Positions 52,976 to 64,000 of a stretch of DNA of 64,000 bases are shown piece by piece. The notes below the pieces were generated by a model. That model saw nothing but the letters and a program-made list of their open reading frames with translations, was not told where the DNA came from and did not search any database. Made by a program: the position numbers and the translations under genes. The stretch is from Arcuatula senhousia. Its lineage: Eukaryota > Mollusca > Bivalvia > Mytilida > Mytilidae. Within the stretch, counting starts at the first letter, position 1; every line of letters starts with the position of its first letter. The DNA is taken from contig OZ020303.1 in the NCBI GenBank assembly GCA_963971305.1, positions 60,512,867-60,576,866 on the forward strand, written 5' to 3'.

Positions 52976-54765
52976 TGCTCAGTCATATTCATCGACTATC
53001 GATCATGGTCAACCATGGTAAGTTGAAACTATAGTCAGTGGCCTGAGGAGGTTTGTTTAAGTGAACTAGCCCCATCAACAGAAAGCTCACAAGAATACAG
53101 GGATACCTGTTAAAAGCAAGCACTGTGCTATCATGATGCTTCTGCAAGCAGCATTCTGTATTTGTAAAGTACAAAGAACAAATATTTGCATGACAAAACA
53201 AATATTGGCATTGATGGTTAACTGTGTCAAGAACATTAAGTTATAAAAGCCCTTGATTATATTCATTAATTGCCATGCCATGTTGTTAATTAGCATTCCA
53301 ATTTTAGTTTTCCCAACAGTTCAGCAGAACTTGTGTTGAATAATTGTTTTCTTAAAGTACAAGGAATCTTTGGTAATTTGTAATTAGCCACAGAGTCAAT
53401 TATATGCGCAAGAAAGCAATTACAATACATAATGATTACATTGTCTTTTATTTAGAGTTGTAGGTTTAATTAGGTTTAATCATTTTAATGCTATTTAAAT
53501 GCTCCTGTAAACAAATAGGAAAATTACAGAGAAGTGTAAAGTCAGCATAAAGGAGAATCTGCTCTCTTCCCTTTTTGATGCTGATTTTACTTTGTTTCAG
53601 CTCAATGAGTCTAGAACTTAGTCTCAAAACCCTTAAGTCAAATTTACAATGGCACTCCCTGCATCAACTAAATGCAAAATTGAAGCCAAGTCTTGAACAG
53701 AAAACTGTCTTATTATAGAACTTACTATTGCCCCATATATTTTTTTTGAAATAATGTACAGTTGCTTATAATTGCGGCATGTCAATATTTGTTTATTAAA
53801 ATTTCATACAAATCAGGGAAATATCTTTTTGGAAAAACTTTTTTTTTTCAAACAGGGCCTTCTAGACTTTATCATTATTCAAGTTTGTATGTCATATTAT
53901 AATCAAAACTTAATGCTTCAGAGAGCGGCACGGGTATCAAGCAAGCAGTTTGATGTTTTATGCAGTTGGTTTGTTGGTAAATTTTAGAATTATTGAATTA
54001 AAACTTATTAGGACTGGTTTACTGCAATATTTTTACGATCAAACACTCAATGGTTTAGAGCTTATCTTGGAGAAATATGAAAAAAAGTTATTGGTTAAAA
54101 AATCAGGGGGCAATGCACAATTAGTTTTTATGTTCTGGCATGTTATAAGGCCCAGTGAATGTAAGGTTTGCCCTATTATATTATACAAAGTTTGGGAGTA
54201 TGTAGGATTCAACCTGCCTGTCTGTGAGTCTGTCTGTGTACATTTCATATGTACTGGTAAGGGCAACTTGATACCTATAAACAGCTTGATGGATTTTGAT
54301 AAAACTTTAAATGAAGGAAGAACATGCAGTTCTGTTCAATATCATTCGAGTGAGATGAGTTTGACTGAGGTTCAATTTGAAGTTGGGGAGGGAGTTATCC
54401 TTTTGTGAGCTTGCTTATAGTAAACCTTGTTATATTACATGTAAGAAGTAAACAGAAACACAAACAACTAAAGAGAAAAAATATTTACAAGATGTTACCA
54501 AAAATATCAAAAAATGGGTCAAAGACAAAAATAGCCAGATCTCATAAAATAGGAAATAGATGAGCAACAGACCTGAAATCAATTCCCCCTTTAAAGGAGC
54601 CTATCATGTGATGCAGCATACAAAATATCAAGATCGAGGCTGTGTTTAATAGTTAATATGGAGAAAACTCTTAATTTTCTAATATTGAATATAAATGTAA
54701 AAAAATTTACAAAGTGGGTAAACTGAGGAAGAAGGTGAGTGACAGACCTAGCTCCAGTTTCATAA
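52976..54765. other. Unassigned DNA
   Basis: The 152-residue frame at 53950-54408 overlaps words typical of decayed repeats (CTGTCTGTGAGTCTGTCTGT, CAGCTTGATGGATTTTGATA) and shows no protein-family motif. Nothing else recognised. Confidence 0.45.
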
Positions 54766-54775
54766 ATTTTACTTG

Positions 54776-54922
54776 GGTGTTACCATTCAAGAATGGTCAC
54801 ATACATCAAACAGTCCTACTCAGGTGTTACCTTTCAAGAATGGTCATATATACAGTACATTGAAACATGGTCACACTGTCACACTAAGGTGTTACCATTC
54901 AAGAATGGTCACATATAAACAT
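54776..54922 (+). repeat. Short tandem repeat (GTGTTACCATTCAAGAATGG)
   Basis: Three clear copies of GTGTTACCATTCAAGAATGG followed by TCACATA at about 54776, 54825 and 54887, spaced 49-62 bp. AATGG lies in inverted relation to CCATT inside each unit. Confidence 0.7.
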
Positions 54923-57917
54923 GAAATATGCATTGGTGTTACAATACTATCACACTTGGTCGGATGATCACAATAAACAATAACCACTGCCACAAGGATG
55001 TGATCCGTCAAGAACACTCATCTCAGCATCAACCAAATTTTTTTAATAATTTAATCAATTCTCCAACTAATAACAAACTCTATTTATTTTGACAAACTCT
55101 AAATTTTAATAATTCTCTGTTAAAACATCTTAAATATGAGATTTCCTAAAATCTGTTCCTGTCCACAAGACGCCTGCCCGATATTTACCATTTTATAATT
55201 CTTGACTTTTCACTCCATTAAATCTGGCCAAAAATTAGGCTAATATCAGTGAAAAATCTCAGAAAAGATTTCTAGATGAATTATGGTTCATATTAGTTAT
55301 TTTTAAGACAATGTCATGTAAATGTACAGTATATTACATATCAAAATAGAATTGATACCATACAAATATTCACTTCCTTCATGAAACTGTTCCTCAGAGT
55401 GTTAAGTAATAGACATATGCTCCAGTTTTGAAATGTCATCTCATACTTAAGAATAACTTGGAAAATCTATAGATCTAAATATCAGCACCATTAGATCTGA
55501 GGTCTAAAAGGGCTCTTTGTAGCTAAGAATTGCTTTTAAACAAAAAAAATAATTGGTAGTCAAATGTCTGGTCTGAGATTATAAATGAGTCACTTCAATG
55601 ATTTTCTGGAACCATCGATGATCATGCCATTCAGGTATTTCATGATATTGGTTTGAAAAACCCTTGATCTAAAGATCAGCTGATTTCTGGCCTAGAAAAC
55701 AGACATGACATTTAAAAAACTGTAATTAATTTTATGCATACCTCACGGCATGTTAGATAATTAAGTATTACATGTTAGCCAATCTCTCCAAATCATTATG
55801 CTCTCCTTAATTGAACAGGTTCAAGGGGAGCCTTAAATGGGACAATTTGCCCATTTTTGGCTAGACTTCACAGAGTGAAAAATCTGGGTTATAATATGGT
55901 GAATGTTAGGTGCCAGTTCAGGTCCTGATCCATCAGGGGAAACATTTTCGTAATGATTTTCTTAGCAATTACTGTCCACAGCCATTATTTGTTATACAGC
56001 ATCAGCATGGGGACATCCATAATATTACGTTGGATTCGATTTCAGTTCTGTCCCTCACCTACTTCCTGTTAGAATAATCAGACAATTTTTTACTTTGAAA
56101 GATTTTGAATGCTTAATTATTTCAAGTTTGAAATTTCTGATTGTTAAATTCAAAATTGTTTAAAACACCAGGTTTCTTTCCTTGTAATGCACATGGTCGA
56201 TATCCTCGTTGCTGGATTCGGCTTCCTTGTTAGAACGTTTTGGTTTTGAGAACTTTTCATTCAATATTTTTGGTCTTTGATCTTCAAATGTTTTGATTCA
56301 AATGCTGCTGATGAGAGGTTATACTCCTTGAAATATTGATATACAGCATAACCAAATTAACAGATATATACTTGTTATGGTATTGTATTTTGATATGAGT
56401 TTTATATATTATTTTACTTTTGAGTCACTTAAATTAAAAACTAAGTGAGAAACATGTTTTTCAAGTTTACACATACTCCTGTATGTTGCTTTGTGTACAT
56501 TGCAGACATTTCATGGATTTGAGTTCCAATTAACCCTTATAAAAAATAATTGCCATCAGCTTTTGTTCTGAGTTCCAAGAATGAACAAAACCCTTTGCCC
56601 TTGTTTTCTGTCAAGGTGGCAATCCTCATGATTGTTTTCCCAAGGAACTATCATCACATTAAAGTATTTACAGGAAGCCAAATGAAACCATAAATTGGAT
56701 GTCTCTCTTTTTGATGCATTATTGAGGAAAAATATCAAAAAAGCCTTAAAAATATGCTGAGTTGGCAATTTAGGCTCAGTTTGTTTGAGATAACTGATTT
56801 TGTTCTAGTTAATGGACAACCATTGGAAAGAAGTTAAAAATTGATTAAAAAGATTAGTTTTGCAAGACAGTTATATAATTTACACCCAAAGTGATTTAAA
56901 AGTTATTAAATATATATATTTTTTATTTTAATGGCATTTGTAATATCAGGTAGGGTTTTGACATTTGTTTTAATAAAAAAAAAAATTTTTAATTTTTTTT
57001 TTTAAATAAAGAACTATCATATGAATAATGTAGAATGTAAACAAAGTTGTGAAGGGTATAGATGAATGGCCCTGAGTATTTGTCGAGCCATTATCCATCT
57101 GTCCTTATATCTTTGTATGTGCAACTTCTATCACCAGGATATTATATGACAATCTTTTATTATTCTAAATTCTTTAAAATTCAAAGTGACTTTATTTAAT
57201 TGATTTTCTAATTTGGATTATTTATTGATAAAACATATATATTTTAGTAAAAGGGGATTAACTTGTCATACTTGAAAATTGACAATAAGTGCTAATGGAC
57301 AATTAAGTAGATTAATTGATTATGTAATTTAGCTTTTGATGTTTCATGCCTTAAGACTTTCTGTATTGTTAAATATTTATATCTTTTAATACTTCCTTTT
57401 AATTGTCATAGCTAAAAGTATATATGGTAAAATGTTTAGTTTGTTAAGAGAGTTGGAAGCCAGAGACCGTCCTGGCAACATCCACTACTTGTATTTTAAA
57501 TTGTTCAGCAGAAGCCATAATAAATATTTGTTAAAAGTGGAATTTATCTTAGCTTGATTGTATAGGAACAATTGTGGATGTCCTTGAGTCTAAAATAAGT
57601 CCCAAAGACTGGTTGTGAATGACTTTGGGGAAGTTGACCCCTTCCAGTGGTATCCTTAGTCTCAGACCCGGTCTTACTTCTTCAAAACCGCCTGATGGAT
57701 TATGAAACTTTACATGAAGTTCAAGTACATAATACATACAAAGAAATGTTTTTATTGTTGTCTGATATTGATTTTTTTTTCAATATAAAGTTCAATATGA
57801 TACCCCTAAAGTGCACCTTGAAAGATTTTAATGAAATTATATATGAAAGAAACACAGTATGTAAAGATATTCATGCAGTAATTTCATTGCTCTTGAATAT
57901 CATTCAGGGAAATTTTT
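54923..57917. other. Unassigned AT-rich DNA
   Basis: A decayed fragment shared with 51430-51560 (TTTTCTTAGCAATTACTG, CCTACTTCCTGTTAG) lies at about 55950-56070. A/T runs occur near 56975-57010. No coding or RNA gene supported. Confidence 0.45.
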
Positions 57918-58293
57918 GTTCCCTGCGGGAAGACCATGGAGGGACATAGTAATGGTCTTTGTCCTTCGTTTATTAGGGTCAATCTTTTGTGAGCACAACT
58001 CATCTGTCAGACTGCTTAATGGATTTTGATGAAATTTTGCAGGATTATTTGTCATGATAATTTTGCAACACCATTTTTCAGGAGTTATGGGACTTTATCA
58101 ACTTTGTTCATTTTAGGTCATAGGAACACTAATTGTGGGAGCAACTCCTCTAAGACAACTGAATGGATTGTGATGAAACTTTGTAGAATTGTTTGTCATG
58201 ATATCACAATGTCATTTTCATTTGCCAAATTTTAGTAAATTTTCAACTTTGATGAGGCGTCCGGGGAGATCAGCTAGGTGTAGCAATCTTGGT
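57918..58293 (+). repeat. Dispersed repeat family C, copy 2
   Basis: It starts with a TTCCC/GGGAA stem (about 57919-57931), then GGACATAGTAATGGTC, AATGGATTTTGATGAAATTT, GGAGTTATGGGACTTTATC and CCAAATTTTAGTAAATTTTC. It ends in a small GCTA/TAGC stem and AGCAATCTTGG. Parallel to 12768-13145. Confidence 0.7.
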
Positions 58294-58334
58294 AAAAAAT
58301 GTTTTTTATTACCATTTTAAAAATGCTGTTAATT

Positions 58335-59823
58335 ATGTCTCCCCTTCCCAGAAGGGGGAGACATACATGATATTGTTTTTGTGTCAGTTCTTCTTCTTCT
58401 TCTTCTTCTTCTTCTCATACAAAGCGTGTCCGGGCCATAACTTTTTTATCCTTTGAGATAGGGCTTTGATATTTGGCATGTGGATGTATCACCAAGAGAC
58501 GATGTGTCGCGTACAAGAATGACCTTCATATGACCTTGACCTTTGACCTCAAGGTCAAATTAATGCTGATTTTACATCCAAAGTGTTCAGGGCCATAACT
58601 TTTTTGTTCTTTGACAAAGGGTTTTGATATTTGACATGTGAATGTATCACCATGAGACGATGTGTCGCGTACCAGACTGACCTTCATATGACCTTGACCT
58701 TTTACCTCAAGGTCAAATTAATGCTAATTTTACATCCAAAGTGTTCCGGGCCATAACTTTTTTGTTCTTTGACATATGGCTTTGATATTTTGCATGTGGA
58801 TGTATCAGCATAAGACGATGTGTCACGTACCAGAATGACCTTTGTATGACCTTGACCTTTGACCGAAAGGTTAAATTAATGCTAATTTTACATGGAAAGT
58901 GTGTCTGTGCCATAACTTTTTTGTTCTTTGACATAGGGCTATAATATTTGACATGTGCATGTATCACCATGAGGCGATGTGTTGCGTACCAGAATGACCT
59001 TCATATGACCTTGAACGTTTACTTCAAGGTCAAATAAATGCTAATTTTACATCCAAAGTGTTCCGAACCATAACTTTTTTGTTCTTTGGGAAAGGGCTTT
59101 GATATTTGGCATGTGGATGTATCACCATGAGACAATGTGTCGCGAACCAGAATAAACATCATATGATCTTTGACCTCAAGATCAAATTAATGCTCATTTT
59201 ACATCCAAAGTGTTCCGGGCCATAACTTTTTTGATCTTTGACATAAGGCTTTTATATTTTGCATGTGGATGTATCACCGTAGGACGATGTGGCATGTACC
59301 AGAATGACCTTCATATGACCTTGACCTAAAGGTTAAATTAATGCTAATTTTACATGGAAAGTGTGTCTGTGCCATAACTTTTTTGTTCTATGACATAGGT
59401 CTATAATATTTGACATGTGCATGTATCACCATGAGATGATGGGTTGCCTATCAGAATGACCTTCATATGACCTTGACCTTTGACCTCAAGATAAAATTAA
59501 TGCTATTTTTACACGTAGAACATGTCTGGGCCATATATATTTTAATCCTTTAAACAAAAAGCTTTGATTTTTGACATGATAATGTGTCATCATGGGAACA
59601 ATGTGTCAATAACGTTAATGACCTTGACCTGTGACTTCAATATCAAATAAATGCTAATTTGACATGCAAAGCTTTCCAGGCCATAACTTTTTTTGTCCTT
59701 TGACATCAGGCTTTAGAATGTAGTATATAATTTTTAAACAATTTGTTGTACAATGTATGTCATTATGACTTTGACCTTTTTACCTCAAGATTGAACTTGT
59801 GTTATTTAAGGAAGGGGAGACAT
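58335..59823 (+). repeat. Dispersed repeat family F with ~155-bp tandem units
   Basis: The 5' stem-loop at 58335-58364 is ATGTCTCCCC paired to GGGGAGACAT with TTC/GAA inside. The 3' end GAAGGGGAGACAT (59811-59823) is the inverse of the first 13 bases. A (TTC)n run lies at about 58388-58416. About nine units follow, marked by GGCCATAACTTTTTTGTTC, TTTGATATTTGGCATGTGG, ATGTATCACCATGAGACGAT and TGACCTTCATATGACC, then dense TGACCT/AGGTCA words, then TTAATGCTAATTTTACATC. Confidence 0.88.
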
Positions 59824-60326
59824 CAGTTTTAGTGCGCTAAAACAGTTTTTCCTAGTTTTATGATTGTTTTTGTGCACATTTATTTCACATCCCTTTATTT
59901 TCTATAATTTTATTAGAAAAAGTTTAAGACCAATTTTGCAACTGATTGCATGACCTGTAAAGATTATAGATGCTATACTTTTCTGTTCTAAATTATTCAA
60001 ATTTTACCATTATTTGTCAAGAACATAATCCTATAAAAGGATGAACTTACAAGTTGACCTAATTTTGTAGATTTTTCTAGGTCATTTATTTCCTTTAATT
60101 TGACAACTTTGATTTAATATACAGCATGACATAATTCTTATGTCAATATTAAAATTGAAGTGTCTTGTAATATCATGAAGTTAAGTAATCCGACCTCCAT
60201 CTGAATCTAAAGGCAGACTTCATGTAGGAAGGTTGGCGCCATGTGGTCCTTAGATTCTGTATTGTGTCTGGGTTAATGGTCTCTTGGACTATGTGTTTGG
60301 GTATTTCTTTGAAGGTCAGTTTTTTT
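59824..60326. other. Unassigned DNA
   Basis: No gene or repeat edge recognised. Confidence 0.45.
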
Positions 60327-60650
60327 ATGCTCCTGCAACTACATGTTGAGGGGCATAAAGTTTTACTCATGTCCATCTGTACGTATATACCTCCCCACCA
60401 TATCCGTCAAGCTTTTTTCAGAAACCCTGTATGAGAATAATTTAAAACTTGATAGGAATTTAACTAGTTCAGTATGCCATTACTGTGATTGATATCCATG
60501 TTTGTCCATATGATTTCTTACTAAAGTTCCCAAGCTTTTCTCAGAAACTATGTGCATGAAATTTGGAAAGGTGATGACTCATTTACCAGTTTCTCTCCTA
60601 CTTCAGGTTTGGGTGCAGGGGCATATGTGTCTCAAGTATTCGTTCTTCCA
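60327..60650 (+). repeat. Dispersed repeat family D, copy with intact 5' hairpin
   Basis: The 5' stem-loop at 60327-60356 pairs ATGCTCC with GGGGCAT (one G-T pair) and CAAC with GTTG. Then come AAGTTTTACTCATGTCC, GTCAAGCTTTTTTCAGAAAC and words of the family D unit. It decays after about 60600. Confidence 0.7.
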
Positions 60651-61567
60651 TATAATTATTGCTTATACATTGTATGAAGTATTTCATGGGACTAAAAAGT
60701 TGATAAGACCAAGCCTGAATTAAAATTTGATGATCTTATTTGATCAATAACTGAATAATTTATCTTTGGCTTATCCTGGCTTATCACCTTTCATATATAA
60801 ATAACTCATGTCATAAGTGCAAAAAAAGTTATTACAATTGACATAAACATGATAAAGGTATGAACTGAATTAGCAGAAGTACATCTAGGTGCTGTTGTTC
60901 TCAACTGTTCTTTGATCTAAATGGCAGCATAAAAAGCTTTTATAATAGGTACCCTGGAAAACCTATAGACTCTTCTTTTGTTCCAGTACAATTCAATACA
61001 CATCTATAAATGTTCAATACTGTTATATCAATTCCCTATTGTTGTAGTGTAAGTACTTTACATAATGGAAGGATCATACTATTTCTTGACCCCTGCACGT
61101 GTGAACTTAATTGTTCTTAGTTTGTACTAATAAAAGTCGTCTACTCCACAAAAACCAGTGTTTAATTTTAGATAAGTTGTATGTTTGCTTACCTTCGGTC
61201 TTTTATCTATTAATATCTGTAAAAAAAGAGTCTTGAGTCTAGTCAACGTGTGACACTTGTGGAATTCAAAGTTGACTAACAATAAACAGATGGGCTTGTT
61301 CAAATATTTGCTTTGTCTAAATATAGGCTCTTTTTTTCTATTATTAGCTTTTGTTCGAATTAAAGAATAAAACCTTTTTGACAGAGTTGAAGGGGAGTTT
61401 AAGGTTTTGGTACTTTTGAATAAAGTTGGCAAAGGCACCGACTACCATTATTGGTTATCCAAATATAAACTATAATGTTTGGCCCACCTTCTATTTTATT
61501 TTTCGGGCTTAAAGGTGGTTCATCAATAAGAAAAAGAGGTCAGCCCCTTTAAATGAAGTTTTTTTTT
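60651..61567. other. Unassigned DNA
   Basis: The 103-residue minus-strand frame at 61127-61438 shows no family motif. No repeat boundary is seen. Confidence 0.45.
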
Positions 61568-61568
61568 G

Positions 61569-61770
61569 TGCCCCCACGACGACATGTCGGGGGGGGGGGC
61601 ATTAAGTTTTGCTCATGTCCGTCCGTACAAATTTCTGTCAAGCTTTTCTCAGGAACCGTACATGAGAATGATTTGAAACTTGGTCCTAAGCGATTTTGAG
61701 ACCTGTCCAACATCTCCTTCCTGTTTGGGACTTAGGCCTATGTGAAAATGAATATGATATAAATTTTTAA
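61569..61770 (+). repeat. Dispersed repeat family D, copy with intact 5' hairpin
   Basis: The 5' stem-loop at 61569-61601 pairs TGCCCCC with GGGGGCA and CGAC with GTCG. It is followed by TTAAGTTTTGCTCATGTCCG, GTCAAGCTTTTCTCAGGAAC and CATCTCCTTCCTGTTTGG, as in the tandem units at 45.7-46.3 kb. Confidence 0.75.
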
Positions 61771-62790
61771 CACCCTCCCCCCACTTTGATGAAGCAATAA
61801 ACTGTGCTACCTGTGTCAATCTGTCATTTCATAGGTCTTCTGTAATTCTGTCATTCTATCACATTACACTTTATGCATAACTCAGGTACTACAAGTAGTT
61901 TGGGATTTTTTGATCCATAAAACATCAATCTACTTTCTGTTAGTAAAAATTTTAAAAAGAATTAAATACATAATGCAAAATTTTACTAAAATGTTGGTAA
62001 ACCCTGCTTTAGCTTCCCTAAATTTCATATACATGTACTGACTTGTTTGAATGTTATTGGTGGGGTATCAATTTTCATGGTTTTTGTGGATGGTCTTGAC
62101 CCAGGAACATTGATACCTCACGAAAAGTGGGAAATTAAACACTGATCACTGATCAGATTTCATCAGGTACAAAAATGTATGTAAAGCTTCAACTAACAAT
62201 TTAGCACTATCTTCAAAGACTCGTCCAGGGTTTGGGATAAACATTCACCCATTGGCCAAGTCAATAATTTGCTGTGGGCTACTTGAATTTTTACCCTTTA
62301 TGTAAAGAACCATATAGGTGTTTGGGCAACAAAGCCAAATTTTTTAAGTTAAAACCCTGCGGTCAAAATTCACTATTCAAGTTATATAAAATATATGTTT
62401 GCATAAAACAAACCATGATGACCCTGCTTAAAATTCATGTACATGTTACAATCAAATACTAAAAGCTGTCAGCATGTATAATGTAGGCTGACAGGAGACC
62501 ACATGTAAATTGACCACACAATCGTAGGTGTAGGTTAAGGTTACACCTATAATGGTCACCACATAATTTTGTGGTTTACCATAGACATTACTTGTTGATA
62601 TTGTATTTTGACCTTAATAGGTCATTTGAGATAGAGATAACCATATGTGCAAAACATTTTGTCAATAATGGTGGACACTGAACAACAAAGATCTGGTGAT
62701 AAGTCAGTTAATAGTTGTTTTGATATTTCAAGGTCTTTTGTAAGGTTGTAATATATCCTTTTATAAGCTTCAACTTTCTACATTCATGGA
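61771..62790. other. Unassigned AT-rich DNA
   Basis: No recognisable gene or element; a short open frame at 62274-62462 lacks motifs. Confidence 0.45.
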
Positions 62791-62799
62791 CCAATTTTG

Positions 62800-63117
62800 T
62801 GCAGAGCCTGGAAGACGAATAGGCCTGCAGCAGAACCAAGCTTTTTACAAGAGGGGTCTAAGGGTCTTGGGATTTCAGACAGCATCGGGTTAGTGCTCAG
62901 CCAACTGATTGACCAAGGTGTGTACCCAAGGTGGCCAAACAGCAGGGTGGCCCTTATCCAAAAGGGTTGTCAGGTCTATGTTATTGAAATTGAAATCCTG
63001 ACCGCTGACCAAAGTCACAGGACAAGTGTTCATGGAGCATTGGAAGGCTTCATGCACATATTATCTATGAATTAAGTGTTGCTACCTCTGGGCATAAAAC
63101 ACCTCACTCACTCACTC
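62800..63117 (+). repeat. Possible SINE-like dispersed repeat with (CACT)n tail
   Basis: A more GC-rich segment than its surroundings, with GTGTACCCAAGGTGGCC, CAGGGTGGCCCTTATCC and an ATAAAACACCTCACTCACTC tail. Such CACT-rich tails follow SINE-like repeats in bivalves that I know, but I cannot show A/B boxes. The 92-residue frame is probably incidental. Confidence 0.35.
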
Positions 63118-63919
63118 AATGAACCAACTAATATTCACATCTTAGTTAACTTTTGCATGATTAGTGTTTATTAGACTGATTTACAAAATCATTGCGAAAT
63201 CATCTTTATTGAATAGTATTGCACCATTTAAGACTAACCATATATTTTGTCCAGAACTTTTCACATATATAAATTTTCGTGATTTCAACCTTCTTGCAAA
63301 AACCACCAGTTTATATCACACGAAAATTCATTGGTTTACAGTTTAATTATTATCCAGTATGGGGTCGAATCAGAGGAATGAAGACAAGTGCAGACTTGCG
63401 GTTTACAGACAGATATAATTTTACATTTGTTCTATGGTATCTAATGCTGATTTGACTATCTAGTTTGGAATCACCAAAAGTCTTTATCTAATATTCTGGA
63501 AAAATTTAAGGGTCGTGAGAAGTAGGAAAGCCTGGATCTCAACCTTTTTGTCCTATATCCAGGACACTTTTCTTTGGAACATTAACCAACTATTATAAAT
63601 GGATTTGAACATTTGTTTAATTTTCACATTAGATATTGAGCTGATTAAATATTTGTATGAATCATAATATTAAGACTAATGTTGAAGTATTGTGTTTGTG
63701 TATCCATTATTCCAGCTTTCATTCTGATTAATGATGAAAAAACTTATCAATTGAAATGCATCAAAAATATTTTCTATAGAAGTGGACCAATTGCCTTTAG
63801 ACCTGATGATAAGGTCAAATGAAATTTTATATTAATGCTATTGTCTCAGATTTTTGGTGTTCTCTGAGTTCTTAATCCTTGCTAATTTTGTATTCTAAAG
63901 GAGAAAAGGTGTGATTTTT
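63118..63919. other. Unassigned AT-rich DNA
   Basis: Nothing recognisable. Confidence 0.45.
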
Positions 63920-64000
63920 GTCTCGCCTGCGAAGCAGAGCGGGACATAGGTGTTACTTTACCGGCGGCGGCGGCGACGGCGGCGGCGGCGGCGGCGACGG
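63920..64000 (+). repeat. Start of repeat family G, cut by window end
   Basis: The 5' stem-loop at 63920-63945 pairs GTCTCGC with GCGGGAC (one G-T pair) and CTGC with GCAG around a GAA loop. It continues into ATAGGTGTTACTTTACCGG and a (CGG)n tract that runs off the window. Confidence 0.8.

Noticed and set aside
53950..54408. 152-residue ORF
   Set aside because: No family motif, no supporting splice pattern, and part of it overlaps decayed repeat words.
62797..63075. 92-residue ORF in a locally GC-richer segment, considered as an exon
   Set aside because: No recognised domain and no clear splice sites; the segment ends in a CACT-rich tail suggesting a dispersed repeat.

Overview
The window looks like intergenic or intronic nuclear DNA of a marine animal, most likely a bivalve mollusc. 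It is AT-rich, has no operon-like gene packing, and is dense in dispersed repeats of a style I associate with bivalve genomes: families opening with GCTCACCTGG and (CGT)n runs, GTCTCGCC starts, and ATGTCTCCCC termini. The bivalve assignment rests on recognising this repeat style, not on a host gene. I found no convincing exon of a conserved host gene, no rRNA, no tRNA and no CRISPR array.

Three long coding blocks stand out, all on the minus strand. (1) 22908-27313: two ORFs, really one ancestral reading frame broken by a -1 shift. They encode tandem C2HC-type fingers, a conserved middle region, a FEN1/XPG-like (PIN-like) nuclease with a full set of acidic residues and a GIGK helix-hairpin-helix element, and a C-terminal CXC (tesmin/TSO1-like) cysteine cluster. 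It looks like a mobile or multicopy gene of unclassified type. (2) 39802-45020: a complete, apparently young DIRS retrotransposon (gag; RT/RNase H/adenine-methylase-like; tyrosine recombinase). It has identical 148-bp inverted terminal repeats and an internal complementary region matching both outer ends. A textbook -1 frameshift signal (TTTAAAC, 7-nt spacer, 7-bp GC stem-loop) joins gag to RT. (3) 8524-8934: a 3' remnant of a non-LTR retrotransposon.

Layout: 1-2934 unassigned AT-rich DNA; 2935-4128 hairpin-capped repeat A; 4920-5790 a 28-bp minisatellite; 6-17 kb mostly unassigned with a LINE remnant and repeat fragments; 17013-17240 and 22031-22266 two copies of a foldback element packed with TTCnnGAA cores; 17872-19170 a ~180-bp tandem array interrupted by a 393-bp TTAG-flanked MITE; 22.9-27.3 kb the nuclease/CXC gene; 28.9-30.05 kb a ~145-bp tandem array with nuclear-receptor-like half sites; 30760-32119 repeat A again; 35694-37184 a Foldback-like element with a 9-bp target duplication; 39408-45188 repeat E split by the DIRS element; 46.4-49.5 kb a three-level nest (repeat A, repeat B, mariner-like element); 49656-49972 a GATCGAT-rich MITE; 52.3-53.0 kb a 33-bp minisatellite; 58335-59823 repeat F with ~155-bp tandem units; 63920-64000 the start of repeat G.

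Two themes recur. Several repeat families start with a stem-loop, and between families or copies the stem bases change in compensating pairs. Insertions can be dated relative to each other because their host repeats have intact paralogous copies nearby, which gives empty-site comparisons for the DIRS element, the mariner-like element and two MITEs.
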